From Halobacteriales archaeon SW_8_68_21 (GTDB lineage: Archaea > Halobacteriota > Halobacteria > Halobacteriales > Haloferacaceae), in assembly GCA_003023405.1 (NCBI GenBank), contig PXST01000045.1:1-32277 (forward strand): a stretch of 32,277 nt of DNA, in the 5' to 3' direction. Position numbers and translations under genes: made by a program. Positions 1 to 6,889 of this stretch are shown piece after piece. The notes under the pieces were generated by a model. The model was not told the origin of the DNA. It did not search any database and worked only from the letters and a program-made list of their open reading frames with translations. Numbering within the stretch: position 1 is the stretch's first letter; every line of letters begins with the position of its first letter.

Positions 1-1
1 G

Positions 2-187
2 GCCGCGGAGAGTCGGAAGCGAGTGCGTGAGGTCGCCGACTCGTACGGCGTCCCGGCGGTCACGAACGTCGGCCGGCGCGGCGGGTCCGGGCTGGCGGCC
101 GGCCTCACCAACGAACTCGTCCACGCCGCCAGCGATGTCCGAAGCGGCGAGACGACGCTCGAAGCGCTCCGCGGTGAAAGCCCATGA
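2..187 (+). CDS. cbiC: Precorrin-8X methylmutase CbiC, C-terminal end (partial)
   Basis: This is the last 61 codons of a gene that starts before the window. CbiC moves a methyl group from C11 to C12 of (cobalt-)precorrin-8 to give hydrogenobyrinate/cobyrinate in cobalamin synthesis. The fragment shows the characteristic CbiC/CobH tail: an AAES stretch followed by GVPAVTNVGRRGGSGLAAGL, where the family has an AES-K segment, a V-P-x-I/V strand and a GR-(R/K)-GGS-x-x-AA loop that lines the substrate pocket. The stop codon overlaps the cbiE start (ATGA), so the two are translationally coupled in one corrin operon. Identification rests on about 60 residues read by eye; the N-terminal two thirds are outside the window. 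Confidence 0.75.
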   Translation, partial: AAESRKRVREVADSYGVPAVTNVGRRGGSGLAAGLTNELVHAASDVRSGETTLEALRGESP

Positions 188-966
188 CGGACGAGTACGA
201 CCTCGACGAGGGGCCAGACCCGGCGGCGTACGCCGCTGACCGTCCGGAGCCCGACCGGGCGACTGAGTCGGTGACGACCGTCCACGCCGTCGGCATCGGA
301 CCCGGAAACCCCGAGTACCTCGTACCGCGGAGCGAGCGTACGATCCGGGAGGCGGACGTCGTCGTCGGGTTCGAGACGGTCGTCGAGTTCGTCCGCGATC
401 GCACCGACGCAGAGTGCCTGACGTGCGGGTATCGCGACGAGTCGGACGCGCTCGCCACGTTCGCCGACCGCGTTGCCCACGGGAAGCGGGGCACTGCGGT
501 CCTGATGGGCGATCCGAACCACTCCGGCTACCAGTTCGTCGGGAAGGTCGAACGAGCGGTCGACGACGCCACCGGTGGGTCGGTCGACGTGCGTGTCGTC
601 CCGGGTGTCTCTTCGGTACAGGTCGCGGCCAGTCGAGCGCGCACCCCCATCGAAGACGCCGCCTTCGTAACACTCCACAGGAGCGGTGACCTCACAGACG
701 GTATAAACCGGCTTCGCCGCAACGTCGGGAAGCGTCACCTGCTCGTGTTGCCCCGTCCCTTCGACTGGATGCCCGGCGATGTCGCCGCCGACCTGCTCGA
801 ACACGGCGGCGACCCGGAGGCGGGCGCGCTCGTCTGCGAACGACTCACCCACGACGACGAACGCATCACTCGAACGACGCTTCGCGATCTCGCCGGACAC
901 GCGGGCGGTGACGAGGCGGGTGACTCGCCGTTCTCCGATCTGTCCGTGTTAGTCGTTCGGCGGTAG
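184..966 (+). CDS. cbiE: Cobalt-precorrin-7 (C5)-methyltransferase CbiE
   Basis: Predicted SAM-dependent tetrapyrrole methylase that methylates C5 of cobalt-precorrin-7 in the anaerobic cobalamin pathway; cytosolic. After an acidic N-terminal extension of about 35 residues, the tetrapyrrole-methylase fold begins with VGIGPGNPEYLVPRSERTI and ADVVVGFETVV, which fits the GxGPG-x-PEYLT start of CbiE. MGDPNHSG and VVPGVSSVQVAASR match the G-D-P and PG-x-SS-x-Q signatures of the family. At 260 residues it is a stand-alone CbiE, not fused to CbiT (the family's partner decarboxylase), which must lie elsewhere. The start overlaps the cbiC stop by four bases. It is convergent with the CbiX-like gene 74 bases downstream. 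CbiE rather than another ring methylase is inferred from these motifs and from cbiC next door. Confidence 0.82.
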   Translation: MTDEYDLDEGPDPAAYAADRPEPDRATESVTTVHAVGIGPGNPEYLVPRSERTIREADVVVGFETVVEFVRDRTDAECLTCGYRDESDALATFADRVAHGKRGTAVLMGDPNHSGYQFVGKVERAVDDATGGSVDVRVVPGVSSVQVAASRARTPIEDAAFVTLHRSGDLTDGINRLRRNVGKRHLLVLPRPFDWMPGDVAADLLEHGGDPEAGALVCERLTHDDERITRTTLRDLAGHAGGDEAGDSPFSDLSVLVVRR

Positions 967-1040
967 TGAAACGGAACCAACGGACCCGGGCCGGCCCGCG
1001 AACGGCCCCGGACAGTTCAAAGAAAGAAAGGGAGAACGAG

Positions 1041-1790
1041 TTAGTTTCGTCCGCTCCCGTCCGTAGCCACGGGTTCTGCGTCGGCGACGAGATCCGGACT
1101 CGGCGTCGATACCTCCGCGTTCGCGCGGGCGCGCTCGATTGCGACGGCGATCGCATCAGTGACGACGTCGTCCGCCCCGAACGGGTCAGCGTAGTCGATC
1201 CCGCCGCGATGTAACTCGAGCTGTTCGGGAATTCGGTCTCGGGTCGCTTCACAGTCGCCGACGAACAGCGGACACGCCACCGCGTGGTCGGCCGCAAGCG
1301 TGTACCGCGCGCACTCGACGGCCGGACTCTGGAGGAGAAACGCGGTTCGGACTTCGTCGAACTCGGCCCGCAAACGGGCCGCATGGAACGTGGCAACCGT
1401 TCGCGCATGGTCGTCACGGCTATTCCCGAGGGCGACGAGCACGAGTGCGTCCGCGTCGCTCGCGGCCTCGGCTCGGTTCCGGATCGCTTCGGTCACGGCT
1501 CGACGCTTCCCGATCGGGTCGCAGTATCGCACCTCACCGGAAAGGCGGCTCAACGCTCTCGGAACGTCTTTCAGCGTCTCGTGGGTGTGTGCGAAACACA
1601 TCGGAACCGCGTAGACTCGGTCCCCACGAACGTCCGATAGCACCTCTCTGAGTTCCGATTCCGGCTCCACCTCGTACGTCGCAGTAGTGACTGCGTCGAC
1701 GACACCAGCGTTCCGCAACCGATCGGCGTGCCGCTCCGCGACCGATTGTACCTCGTTCCGTCCGACGAGGAGTAGTGTTTCTCGTGGCAT
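1041..1790 (-). CDS. CbiX-like sirohydrochlorin chelatase-family protein, divergent active site
   Basis: 249 residues in two related halves, the arrangement of a duplicated CbiX (class II chelatase that inserts Co2+ into sirohydrochlorin). Each half has the fold's rhythm: TLLLVGRNEVQSVAERHADR then VYAVPMCFAHTHETLKDVP, and ALVLVALGNSRDDHARTVATFH then AVACPLFVGDCEATRDRIP. The family's first metal-binding His (usually an HGS motif at the end of strand 1) is replaced by GRN in half one and GNS in half two; a His near the second site remains in half one (H68/H70) but is Cys/Glu in half two. So it may be a chelatase with moved ligands, a metal carrier, or inactive. The ATG at 1790 was chosen because homology begins at once (PRETLLLV); the frame stays open upstream without family resemblance. 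It ends facing cbiE, which supports a role in cobalamin metabolism. Confidence 0.65.
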   Translation of the reverse strand: MPRETLLLVGRNEVQSVAERHADRLRNAGVVDAVTTATYEVEPESELREVLSDVRGDRVYAVPMCFAHTHETLKDVPRALSRLSGEVRYCDPIGKRRAVTEAIRNRAEAASDADALVLVALGNSRDDHARTVATFHAARLRAEFDEVRTAFLLQSPAVECARYTLAADHAVACPLFVGDCEATRDRIPEQLELHRGGIDYADPFGADDVVTDAIAVAIERARANAEVSTPSPDLVADAEPVATDGSGRN

Positions 1791-1801
1791 GTGTACAAAT
1801 T

Positions 1802-1860
1802 TTGTTGTCCTACTACAATTGGACTTGTCACAGTCGTGGCGGGCTTCAGATAAATAATTT
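1802..1860 (-). promoter_or_regulatory. Promoter and 17-bp palindromic operator candidate of the CbiX-like gene
   Basis: Read on the minus strand, an AT box (AAATTATTTA, 1851-1860) could be the TATA element, placing transcription start near 1828 and leaving a short leader before the ATG at 1790. In that leader lies an imperfect inverted repeat TTGTTGT-CCT-ACTACAA (1802-1818, arms match in 6 of 7 positions). Its position just after the predicted start site suits a repressor site, possibly responding to cobalt or cobalamin. Both elements are by eye only. Confidence 0.3.
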
Positions 1861-2053
1861 GTCCACGTGTCTCGTCCGGGCCGGCAACGGACTCCAGTCC
1901 GTCTGGAAACGTTGACTTCCCGAGTTCGCTCTCGGGGACTGCCATCGCCTCGATCGAGAATCCCCGCGCGGTCAATCCCCCGTTTTCGGGGAGCGCCGTC
2001 CGACGCGACCGCCGCTGTAGTCGATGCCCCCGGTCGGAACGGATTCGTCCTCG

Positions 2054-2200
2054 ATGTCCCCGTTTGTCCGGAACGACGAAATCGAGAACTACGAGGACCT
2101 GATCGTGGGGAAATCTGGGATGGAACCGGATCGAGTAGCACAGTTCACCGATCTTCTGTTCCAGTACATCGAGGTCATCCCAGCCGGTAATGAGCAAGCG
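2054..2200 (+). pseudogene. PIN-domain toxin-like remnant
   Basis: The stretch 1862-2206 has no intact gene. In it, a plus-strand frame from 2054 reads SPFVRNDEIENYEDLIVGKSG followed closely by EPDRVAQFTDLLFQYIEVIP. This resembles the middle of VapC-like PIN-domain toxins (an S-P-x-x-x-x-E-Y-x-x-x-L segment, then a helix ending in a hydrophobic strand and P). The N-terminal part with the first catalytic Asp (L-D-T-N) and the C-terminal D-x-D part are both missing, and beyond about 2200 the frame runs antisense into the methyltransferase gene, so this is at best a fragment. No antitoxin is seen. A minus-strand frame over 1860-2020 also looks protein-like (MAVPESELGKSTFPDGLESV) but I do not recognise it. 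The zone looks like decay at the edge of an inserted block. Confidence 0.3.
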
Positions 2201-2206
2201 GATCCG

Positions 2207-3055
2207 CTACTTCACACCCGTTCGGTACAAAAAGTCGTACCTGTGTCCGACGTACGAGAGGCGGCCGTCCGCGAGCTGGTCACGTCTCGTTGACAGCCAG
2301 TCTTTGACCTCCGGGACCGTCTCTGCGGAGACCGACTCCTCGACGAATTCAAGTAAGCAATGTAAAAAGTAGCGCTCATCGTCAGGGTACTCACCGTTCT
2401 GGGGATGGACGACGGCGTCGGAGGCATCGACGGCGAGCAACGACCCGGCTCGGCCACCGAATTCGTCAATCAGGTGTCGACCCGCACGGACGTCTCGATC
2501 AGCCGAAGAGTCGATCGCCTCGTGGTACGCCCGCTGTACCTCGTCGTCGGCCGGGTGATCCGGCTGAAAAAGCGTCACACCGTCAAAAGTCAACGGGCAG
2601 TACACGAGACCGCCGTCCTTGACCGCCGCAGTTAACGAGTCGACGGCGGGCTCAAGTGAGACGAGATCCATAAATTGCTGTGCGATGACGATGTCGTAGG
2701 CCTGGTCGTTCAGGAGTTGTAACGCATCGCCGACCTCGAATTCGAACTGAAACGCTTCGACAGCGCCCCCGGTTTCATGATCGACAGCGTCGTACCCACG
2801 ATGCCGGAGTATGGCCGGCTGGGTAGACTGCGCGTGAGCGACTACTGTCGGAGAGAGGTCGATGCCTCGATACGATCCGGCAGTTACCCCTCGTTCAAGC
2901 AACCACGGTACCGTCGTCCCGGTTCCAGCGCCAGCTTCGCCGACGGTCGGTGCCTCGGGGAGAGCCTCGAATAATCGGTCCGATACTCGACGCGATCGCG
3001 ATCGCTTGTCGACGCTGTGTTTCGACTCCAAGTATCTAATACGGGCGTGTTTCAT
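2207..3055 (-). CDS. Class I SAM-dependent methyltransferase of the pterin-like operon
   Basis: 282 residues with a Rossmann methyltransferase core. Motif I is TVGEAGAGTGTTVPWLL (residues about 38-54), motif II is the acidic end of YRGIDLSPTVV, and motif IV is YDIVIAQQFMDLV. The C-terminal third (DERYFLHCLLEFVEESV and onward) is unlike ubiquitous methylases and probably shapes the substrate site. The start at 3055 is chosen because it overlaps the stop of the upstream PTPS-like gene as ATGA; an in-frame start at 3079 exists but fits less well. It is the last gene of a four-gene operon (GTP cyclohydrolase III, dehydrogenase, PTPS-like, this), so the substrate is inferred to be a pterin or pyrimidine derived from GTP. 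The substrate and methyl acceptor atom cannot be read from the sequence. Confidence 0.72.
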   Translation of the reverse strand: MKHARIRYLESKHSVDKRSRSRRVSDRLFEALPEAPTVGEAGAGTGTTVPWLLERGVTAGSYRGIDLSPTVVAHAQSTQPAILRHRGYDAVDHETGGAVEAFQFEFEVGDALQLLNDQAYDIVIAQQFMDLVSLEPAVDSLTAAVKDGGLVYCPLTFDGVTLFQPDHPADDEVQRAYHEAIDSSADRDVRAGRHLIDEFGGRAGSLLAVDASDAVVHPQNGEYPDDERYFLHCLLEFVEESVSAETVPEVKDWLSTRRDQLADGRLSYVGHRYDFLYRTGVK

Positions 3056-3468
3056 GATGTCCTCTGATGGCTCGCCCACGCGAGGTCGTCCTCCCAGATC
3101 CGAACTGTCACCTCGTCGGGATTGTTATCAAGGAGGTCCACACAAAATCGGTTACAGACGGTGCGAGCGAAGCGCTCGACGCTCGGGTTCATCCCCTCGA
3201 ACTCCGGGAGGTCATTGAGCAGTGTATCCCGGTATCGCTCCTCAACGTCGTCGAATAGCGTCTCAACCCTGTTGATGTTCACGAGATATCCGTACTCGTC
3301 GAGCGAGTCGGCGGCAAACTCGACCTCGATAGTGAAGTGATGACTATGGACCTCTCCTTCAGGTGGTTCCGGGTCAGGGACGGTCAAATAGTGCTGTGCG
3401 ATGAATTCCCGCTTGACCATCAGTTCGCACCTTCCGTCGTTGGTGTCTGTCGTAGTGTTGGTTGGCAT
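3052..3468 (-). CDS. 6-pyruvoyl-tetrahydropterin synthase/QueD-family protein with Glu for the catalytic Cys
   Basis: 138 residues of the T-fold PTPS family, whose members turn dihydroneopterin triphosphate into pyruvoyl-, carboxy- or hydroxymethyl-pterins. The zinc ligands are seen as H26 (FIAQHYL) and the H-x-H pair H41/H43 (EVHSHHFTIEVEF). The family's NPT-x-E-N-x-A segment appears as NPSVERFA and the late catalytic Glu as VRIWEDD. In QueD and PTPS a Cys sits four residues before the H-x-H pair (C-x3-HGH); here that place is E37 (E-x3-HSH). A Cys-to-Glu change is the hallmark described for PTPS-III enzymes, which release 6-hydroxymethyl-dihydropterin. The gene starts three bases after the dehydrogenase stop and overlaps the methyltransferase start by four bases. 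The context argues against archaeosine synthesis (no queC or queE here). Confidence 0.75.
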   Translation of the reverse strand: MPTNTTTDTNDGRCELMVKREFIAQHYLTVPDPEPPEGEVHSHHFTIEVEFAADSLDEYGYLVNINRVETLFDDVEERYRDTLLNDLPEFEGMNPSVERFARTVCNRFCVDLLDNNPDEVTVRIWEDDLAWASHQRTS

Positions 3469-3471
3469 AAT

Positions 3472-4485
3472 TCAGTCGTACGAGAGGAGCAGTTGAACTG
3501 TCTCTTCAGTCGTCTCATCAAGTCGTTCGTAGGCGGCTCCGGCCCGTTCGAACGGAACCACGTCGGTTATCAACGACTCGTGGTCGATCAGACGAAGATT
3601 ATCGAGACCAACCTGCGTACGTCGCTCCTTCGACCATCGACCGCGGAGTGTCGGATCGATCGTGCTCACTTGGCTCGAAATAATGTCGATACGGTCACGG
3701 TGAAACGACTCCCCGAGGTTGAGTGCCGACCGTTTCGAGCCGTACCACGAGCCGACTACGATCCGACCGTCGTAACCGACGACGTCAATTGCGTCGTTGA
3801 GCACTTCGGGCTGACCGGACAGCTCGTAAACGAGGTCAGCGGACCCGTAATCGTCCGCTACGGAGTCGAACAGCGTGTCGACTTCTCCCGGTGGTACCGT
3901 CTCGTCGGCCCCGAACGCCCGCGCTAACTCGCGCCGCGAGGAACGCGGTTCAACGACGACCAGCGAGTCCAGCGGAAACTCCGCGAGCAATCGAGTAGTA
4001 CACAGCCCGATGACGCCGGCACCAAACACGACCACCCGTTCGCCGACCTTCGGGGCACCGTCGAGCAGGAAGTTCGTGGCCGTCTCAACTGACGGGAACA
4101 GAGTACCAGCGCGTCGGTCAAGGTCCGGCGGGAGCGGCGTGAGGCTGTCCGTTGAGACCGTGAATCGAGTTTGATGCGGATGAAACGCGATGACCTCACG
4201 ACCCATCCAGGCGTCGTCAACGCCGCTCCCAGTGTCGGTAACGGTCCCAACCAGCGAGTAGCCGTACTGAAGTGGGTACGAAAGGTCGCCGTTCAGTGTC
4301 TCCAACGATGAGTCGGCCGTGATACCGGTCGGCGCTTCGTCACGGTAAATCAACAGTTCCGTCCCCGAACTGATCGCCGACACATCGGCGTCGATACTCA
4401 CCTCGTTCTCGCCAGGGGCAGGCGCATCGACCTGCTGGATGGTGACTTCTCGTTCACCGGTGAAGACGAGTGCCTGTTCAGTCAT
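3472..4485 (-). CDS. Medium-chain NAD(P)-dependent dehydrogenase, BchC/threonine-dehydrogenase-like
   Basis: 337 residues of the medium-chain dehydrogenase superfamily. The N-terminal GroES-like domain contains AISSGTELLIYRDEAP and SYPLQYGYSLVGTVTDTGSG; the central Rossmann domain has VVVFGAGVIGLCTTRLL (about 151-167) followed by a strand ending in E (LVVVEPRS), which favours NAD over NADP. The catalytic-zinc Cys of alcohol dehydrogenases is not present where expected: the usual C-G-T-D segment reads SSGTE. So this is the zinc-poor subgroup that includes the bacteriochlorophyllide dehydrogenase BchC, acting on hydroxyalkyl side chains of ring compounds. It overlaps the stop of GTP cyclohydrolase III by eight bases and lies three bases before the PTPS-like gene, so I infer that it oxidises or reduces a side chain of the pterin-like product. 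The exact substrate is unknown. Confidence 0.7.
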   Translation of the reverse strand: MTEQALVFTGEREVTIQQVDAPAPGENEVSIDADVSAISSGTELLIYRDEAPTGITADSSLETLNGDLSYPLQYGYSLVGTVTDTGSGVDDAWMGREVIAFHPHQTRFTVSTDSLTPLPPDLDRRAGTLFPSVETATNFLLDGAPKVGERVVVFGAGVIGLCTTRLLAEFPLDSLVVVEPRSSRRELARAFGADETVPPGEVDTLFDSVADDYGSADLVYELSGQPEVLNDAIDVVGYDGRIVVGSWYGSKRSALNLGESFHRDRIDIISSQVSTIDPTLRGRWSKERRTQVGLDNLRLIDHESLITDVVPFERAGAAYERLDETTEETVQLLLSYD

Positions 4486-5269
4486 CCGTTGCCCGTTTGT
4501 GAACCGTCATCGCCTCGTGGACCCTTGTTCCAGTCTCCCGACAGTGTTCAAGCGCCTGCTTCGCCCGTCCACCCGCCGCGTGAGCCGTCGGTCCCGAACC
4601 GATCCCGACTTGATATTCGACGCCAGTCCGGTCGTACACGTGGTCAACGATGTCTCCAAACGTCTCCTCACTTAGTGACGGGCAGACGGCGATCATGTTG
4701 TCTCCGCCGACGAACTGAGCGATACTGTTGTACTCAGACAGGAGTCGCTCTCTGAGAGCGACCATCGCCTTTTGTATCGTGAGTCCGGCCGCCGCAGCGT
4801 TCTCGTTGTCGGTGAACGATCCCGTCACATCGACGATGTCGAAGTGTCCGACCGTGATATCGCCGGTGGAATCGGTCGTTTCACTCGCGCGAAGTACTTC
4901 CCGTCTTTCGGGATCTTGGGCACTCCCCGCCGCCTGAAGCTGTATGCTCGCCGCTTCAACCGCTTCGACTGGTGTCTCCCGCTCCCCAATGCCGACGCTG
5001 ACAGTGACCGGATAGCGGTTGCGAACCCGCTCTTGAAACCGCTCGTACTCTTCGACATCGACGTTGTTGGTGACACCGAGCATATTGTCAAACCGGTTGA
5101 AAAATGCGTATCCGTCACTGCGGCCGACGAAGTCCGCGAAGTCAGCGTAGAGACGCGCTTGAAGCGCTTGTAGGTCCGTCTCTCGCCGCGGGGCTGGCTC
5201 GACAGTCCACGGGCCATACTCGTCAAGCTGGACGACTGAAATTCGAATCTTGTTCGAATTACTTGTCAC
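4478..5269 (-). CDS. gch3: GTP cyclohydrolase III (IIa)
   Basis: 263 residues. The archaeal enzyme hydrolyses GTP to the formylated pyrimidine FAPy and pyrophosphate, the first step of archaeal riboflavin/F420 synthesis. Two nucleotidyl-cyclase-like halves are visible: VVQLDEYGPWTVEPAPRRE with FFNRFDNMLGV (residues 57-66) and VSVGIG in the first, and AQFVGGDNMIAV (184-195) with YQVGIGSG in the second. RFDNM and GGDNM carry the metal-binding Asp as in GGDEF and cyclase folds. Start is GTG (5269), supported by strong similarity from the first strand and by an AT box about 30 bases upstream. It heads the operon with the dehydrogenase, PTPS-like protein and methyltransferase. No FAPy deformylase (ArfB) is adjacent. 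Because an archaeon of this group needs another copy for flavins, this copy may be dedicated to the operon's own product. Confidence 0.85.
   Translation of the reverse strand: MTSNSNKIRISVVQLDEYGPWTVEPAPRRETDLQALQARLYADFADFVGRSDGYAFFNRFDNMLGVTNNVDVEEYERFQERVRNRYPVTVSVGIGERETPVEAVEAASIQLQAAGSAQDPERREVLRASETTDSTGDITVGHFDIVDVTGSFTDNENAAAAGLTIQKAMVALRERLLSEYNSIAQFVGGDNMIAVCPSLSEETFGDIVDHVYDRTGVEYQVGIGSGPTAHAAGGRAKQALEHCRETGTRVHEAMTVHKRATDD
5240..5260. promoter_or_regulatory. Perfect inverted repeat AATTCGAA-5-TTCGAATT at the gch3 start
   Basis: Eight-base perfect arms (5240-5247 and 5253-5260) with a five-base spacer lie within the first codons of gch3, so with a leaderless transcript they sit just downstream of the start of transcription. 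The two TTCGAA cores are 11 bases apart, one helical turn, and a third TTCGAA occurs at 5327-5332 in the intergenic region. This suits a dimeric repressor, but it could be chance codon use. Confidence 0.3.
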
Positions 5270-5296
5270 GACTAAAGATCAAAAGGGGTTCAAATC

Positions 5297-5306
5297 AATT
5301 AAATTA
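5297..5306 (-). promoter_or_regulatory. TATA-like box of the gch3 operon
   Basis: On the minus strand the sequence TAATTTAATT is centred about 31 bases before the GTG start at 5269, the spacing expected for a leaderless haloarchaeal transcript. It would drive all four genes down to 2207. Confidence 0.45.
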
Positions 5307-5467
5307 CTCCCCTATATTAGGTACTATTTCGAACAAAAAATCGAAGAGAGCTACTCCCTTATAAAAGGCGACGGCCGACCCGACAGCAGAGACAGGGCGT
5401 TTTGCGTGCCAATCACGTGTTGGTAAGATTACTGGAAGCGACGGTCGCATGCGTCTGAGGCGACGCG

Positions 5468-5477
5468 ATATATATAT
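5468..5477 (+). promoter_or_regulatory. TATA-like box of the sulfatase-family gene
   Basis: An alternating ATATATATAT block lies about 30 bases before the GTG at 5502. This spacing is the reason to prefer 5502 over the in-frame GTG at 5478, which would touch the TATA box. A second TATA-like element, CTTATAAAAGG (5359-5369), lies further upstream without an obvious gene at the right distance. Confidence 0.5.
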
Positions 5478-5501
5478 GTGACACGACGTAACGCGAATGT
5501 A

Positions 5502-6881
5502 GTGACAAACATCGCGGTCATCGTACTGGACACCGTTCGCTCGGACGTTTTTACTGAGGCGTTCGAGTGGCTCCCCGGGACTTGGTTCGATGCGGCATAC
5601 TCGACGAGTCACTGGACGGGGGGCGCACACGCATCCTTGTTCACTGGCATGTATCCCAGCGAGGCAGACGTGACCGTTGCCGACTGGGCGCTCTCGACAC
5701 CGGATCGCGTTCTCGCCGAACAGCTCGGGGCAGCAGGCTACCGAACACACGCGTTCTCCGCGAACATCAACGTCTCGCCGGCATACGGATACGATCGCGG
5801 GTTCGACGTGTTCGAGGGAACGCGAGACACGGAGTACCCGAAATCGTCGGTGTTCAACTGGTATCGGCATCTCGAAGAACACGAGCATCCGCGACTGGCG
5901 TACCTGACGGGAGCGGCCGCGGCAATGGGCCGGGGATACGACACTGGACGCTCGCTTCGGTTCGGTGTCGCGGATGCGCTCGCGGGGACTTGGCTGGGCG
6001 ACGACGACGACGGAGCCGGGCGGTTCCGGAGCTTGGCGGAATCGCTGTCGCCGTCGGAACCAACGTTCCTGTTCGCGAATCTCATGGAGGCACACCAGCC
6101 GTACCGTGCGCCGCCGTCGTACCGGTCGGGTGAGCCGTACGACATGGGGCCCGCTTTCGAGGCGACGCTTCGCAACAGATTTGATGACCCCGACGACGCG
6201 TTGGTAGACGACGCTGACAGAGAGTACGCTCAACCGGACGCAGACCGAGCACGAACTGCCTATGAGGACTCTGTGCGGTACTTAAGTGATGTCTACCGCG
6301 AAGCGTTCGATGCGCTGTCAACAGAGTTCGACTATGTTGTCACGCTCGGTGACCACGGCGAACTGTTCGGCGAACACGGTGTCTGGGAACACGGCTACGG
6401 CGTGTACCCCGAGGTAACGAACGTCCCGCTGGTCGTTACCGGTCCTGACTTTTCAGACGAGCGGACGGACGCACCGGTATCGCTGCTCGACGTCTATCAC
6501 ACCGTGTTGTCGCTTGCCGACGGTACGGAGCCGGATCGGCGCGGTCGGGACCTCCGGACGGTCGACGACGAGCGGAGTGTGACGTATCTCACCGAGTACA
6601 ACGGCATCGCGACGATGCGTCGCGAAACGCTCCGCGAGCGGGGCTATACTCCCGCTACAATCGATAGCGTCGATGTAGAATACCGAGGGTTGGTCGCGGA
6701 CGGATATTACGGGTTCGAGACCGACGACGGATGGCGCGAGGTCGGCACGTCACCCATCGAGAGCCCACAAGAGGCTATGGCTACCCTTCGAGAGGCCGTC
6801 CCGGACAATCGTGACGGCGACGGGACGGGTTCTGTTCCTCCAGAAATTCGACGCCGGCTGGAAGAACTCGGCTACGCCTGA
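5502..6881 (+). CDS. Sulfatase/alkaline-phosphatase-superfamily hydrolase with Thr nucleophile position
   Basis: 459 residues. The protein has the metal-site Asp residues of the superfamily near the N-terminus (VIVLDTVRSD), the nucleophile loop (HWTGGAHASLFTGMYPSEAD, about residues 37-56) and the late metal motif VTLGDHGELFGEHG. True sulfatases carry Cys or Ser in a C/S-x-P-x-R motif that matures to formylglycine; here the loop offers Thr39 and lacks the P and R, so a phosphatase, phosphotransferase or non-classical sulfatase role is as likely. No signal peptide or membrane segment is seen, so it probably acts in the cytoplasm. In haloarchaea such proteins often sit with surface-sugar genes. 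Here it is divergent from the pterin-like operon and convergent with a ParB-fold gene eight bases beyond its stop. An alternative GTG start is at 5478. Confidence 0.75.
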   Translation: MTNIAVIVLDTVRSDVFTEAFEWLPGTWFDAAYSTSHWTGGAHASLFTGMYPSEADVTVADWALSTPDRVLAEQLGAAGYRTHAFSANINVSPAYGYDRGFDVFEGTRDTEYPKSSVFNWYRHLEEHEHPRLAYLTGAAAAMGRGYDTGRSLRFGVADALAGTWLGDDDDGAGRFRSLAESLSPSEPTFLFANLMEAHQPYRAPPSYRSGEPYDMGPAFEATLRNRFDDPDDALVDDADREYAQPDADRARTAYEDSVRYLSDVYREAFDALSTEFDYVVTLGDHGELFGEHGVWEHGYGVYPEVTNVPLVVTGPDFSDERTDAPVSLLDVYHTVLSLADGTEPDRRGRDLRTVDDERSVTYLTEYNGIATMRRETLRERGYTPATIDSVDVEYRGLVADGYYGFETDDGWREVGTSPIESPQEAMATLREAVPDNRDGDGTGSVPPEIRRRLEELGYA

Positions 6882-6889
6882 CAGAGAGC

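Noticed and set aside
966..1640. Plus-strand open frames opposite the CbiX-like gene
   Set aside because: They mirror the minus-strand gene and have Arg/Ser-rich shadow composition without domains.
3052..3468. Assignment of the PTPS-like gene as archaeosine-pathway QueD
   Set aside because: The catalytic Cys is missing, queC/queE are not nearby, and the operon partners point elsewhere.
5304..6233. 309-codon minus-strand frame opposite the sulfatase-family gene
   Set aside because: Arg/Val/Cys-rich shadow composition; the plus strand carries clear superfamily motifs.
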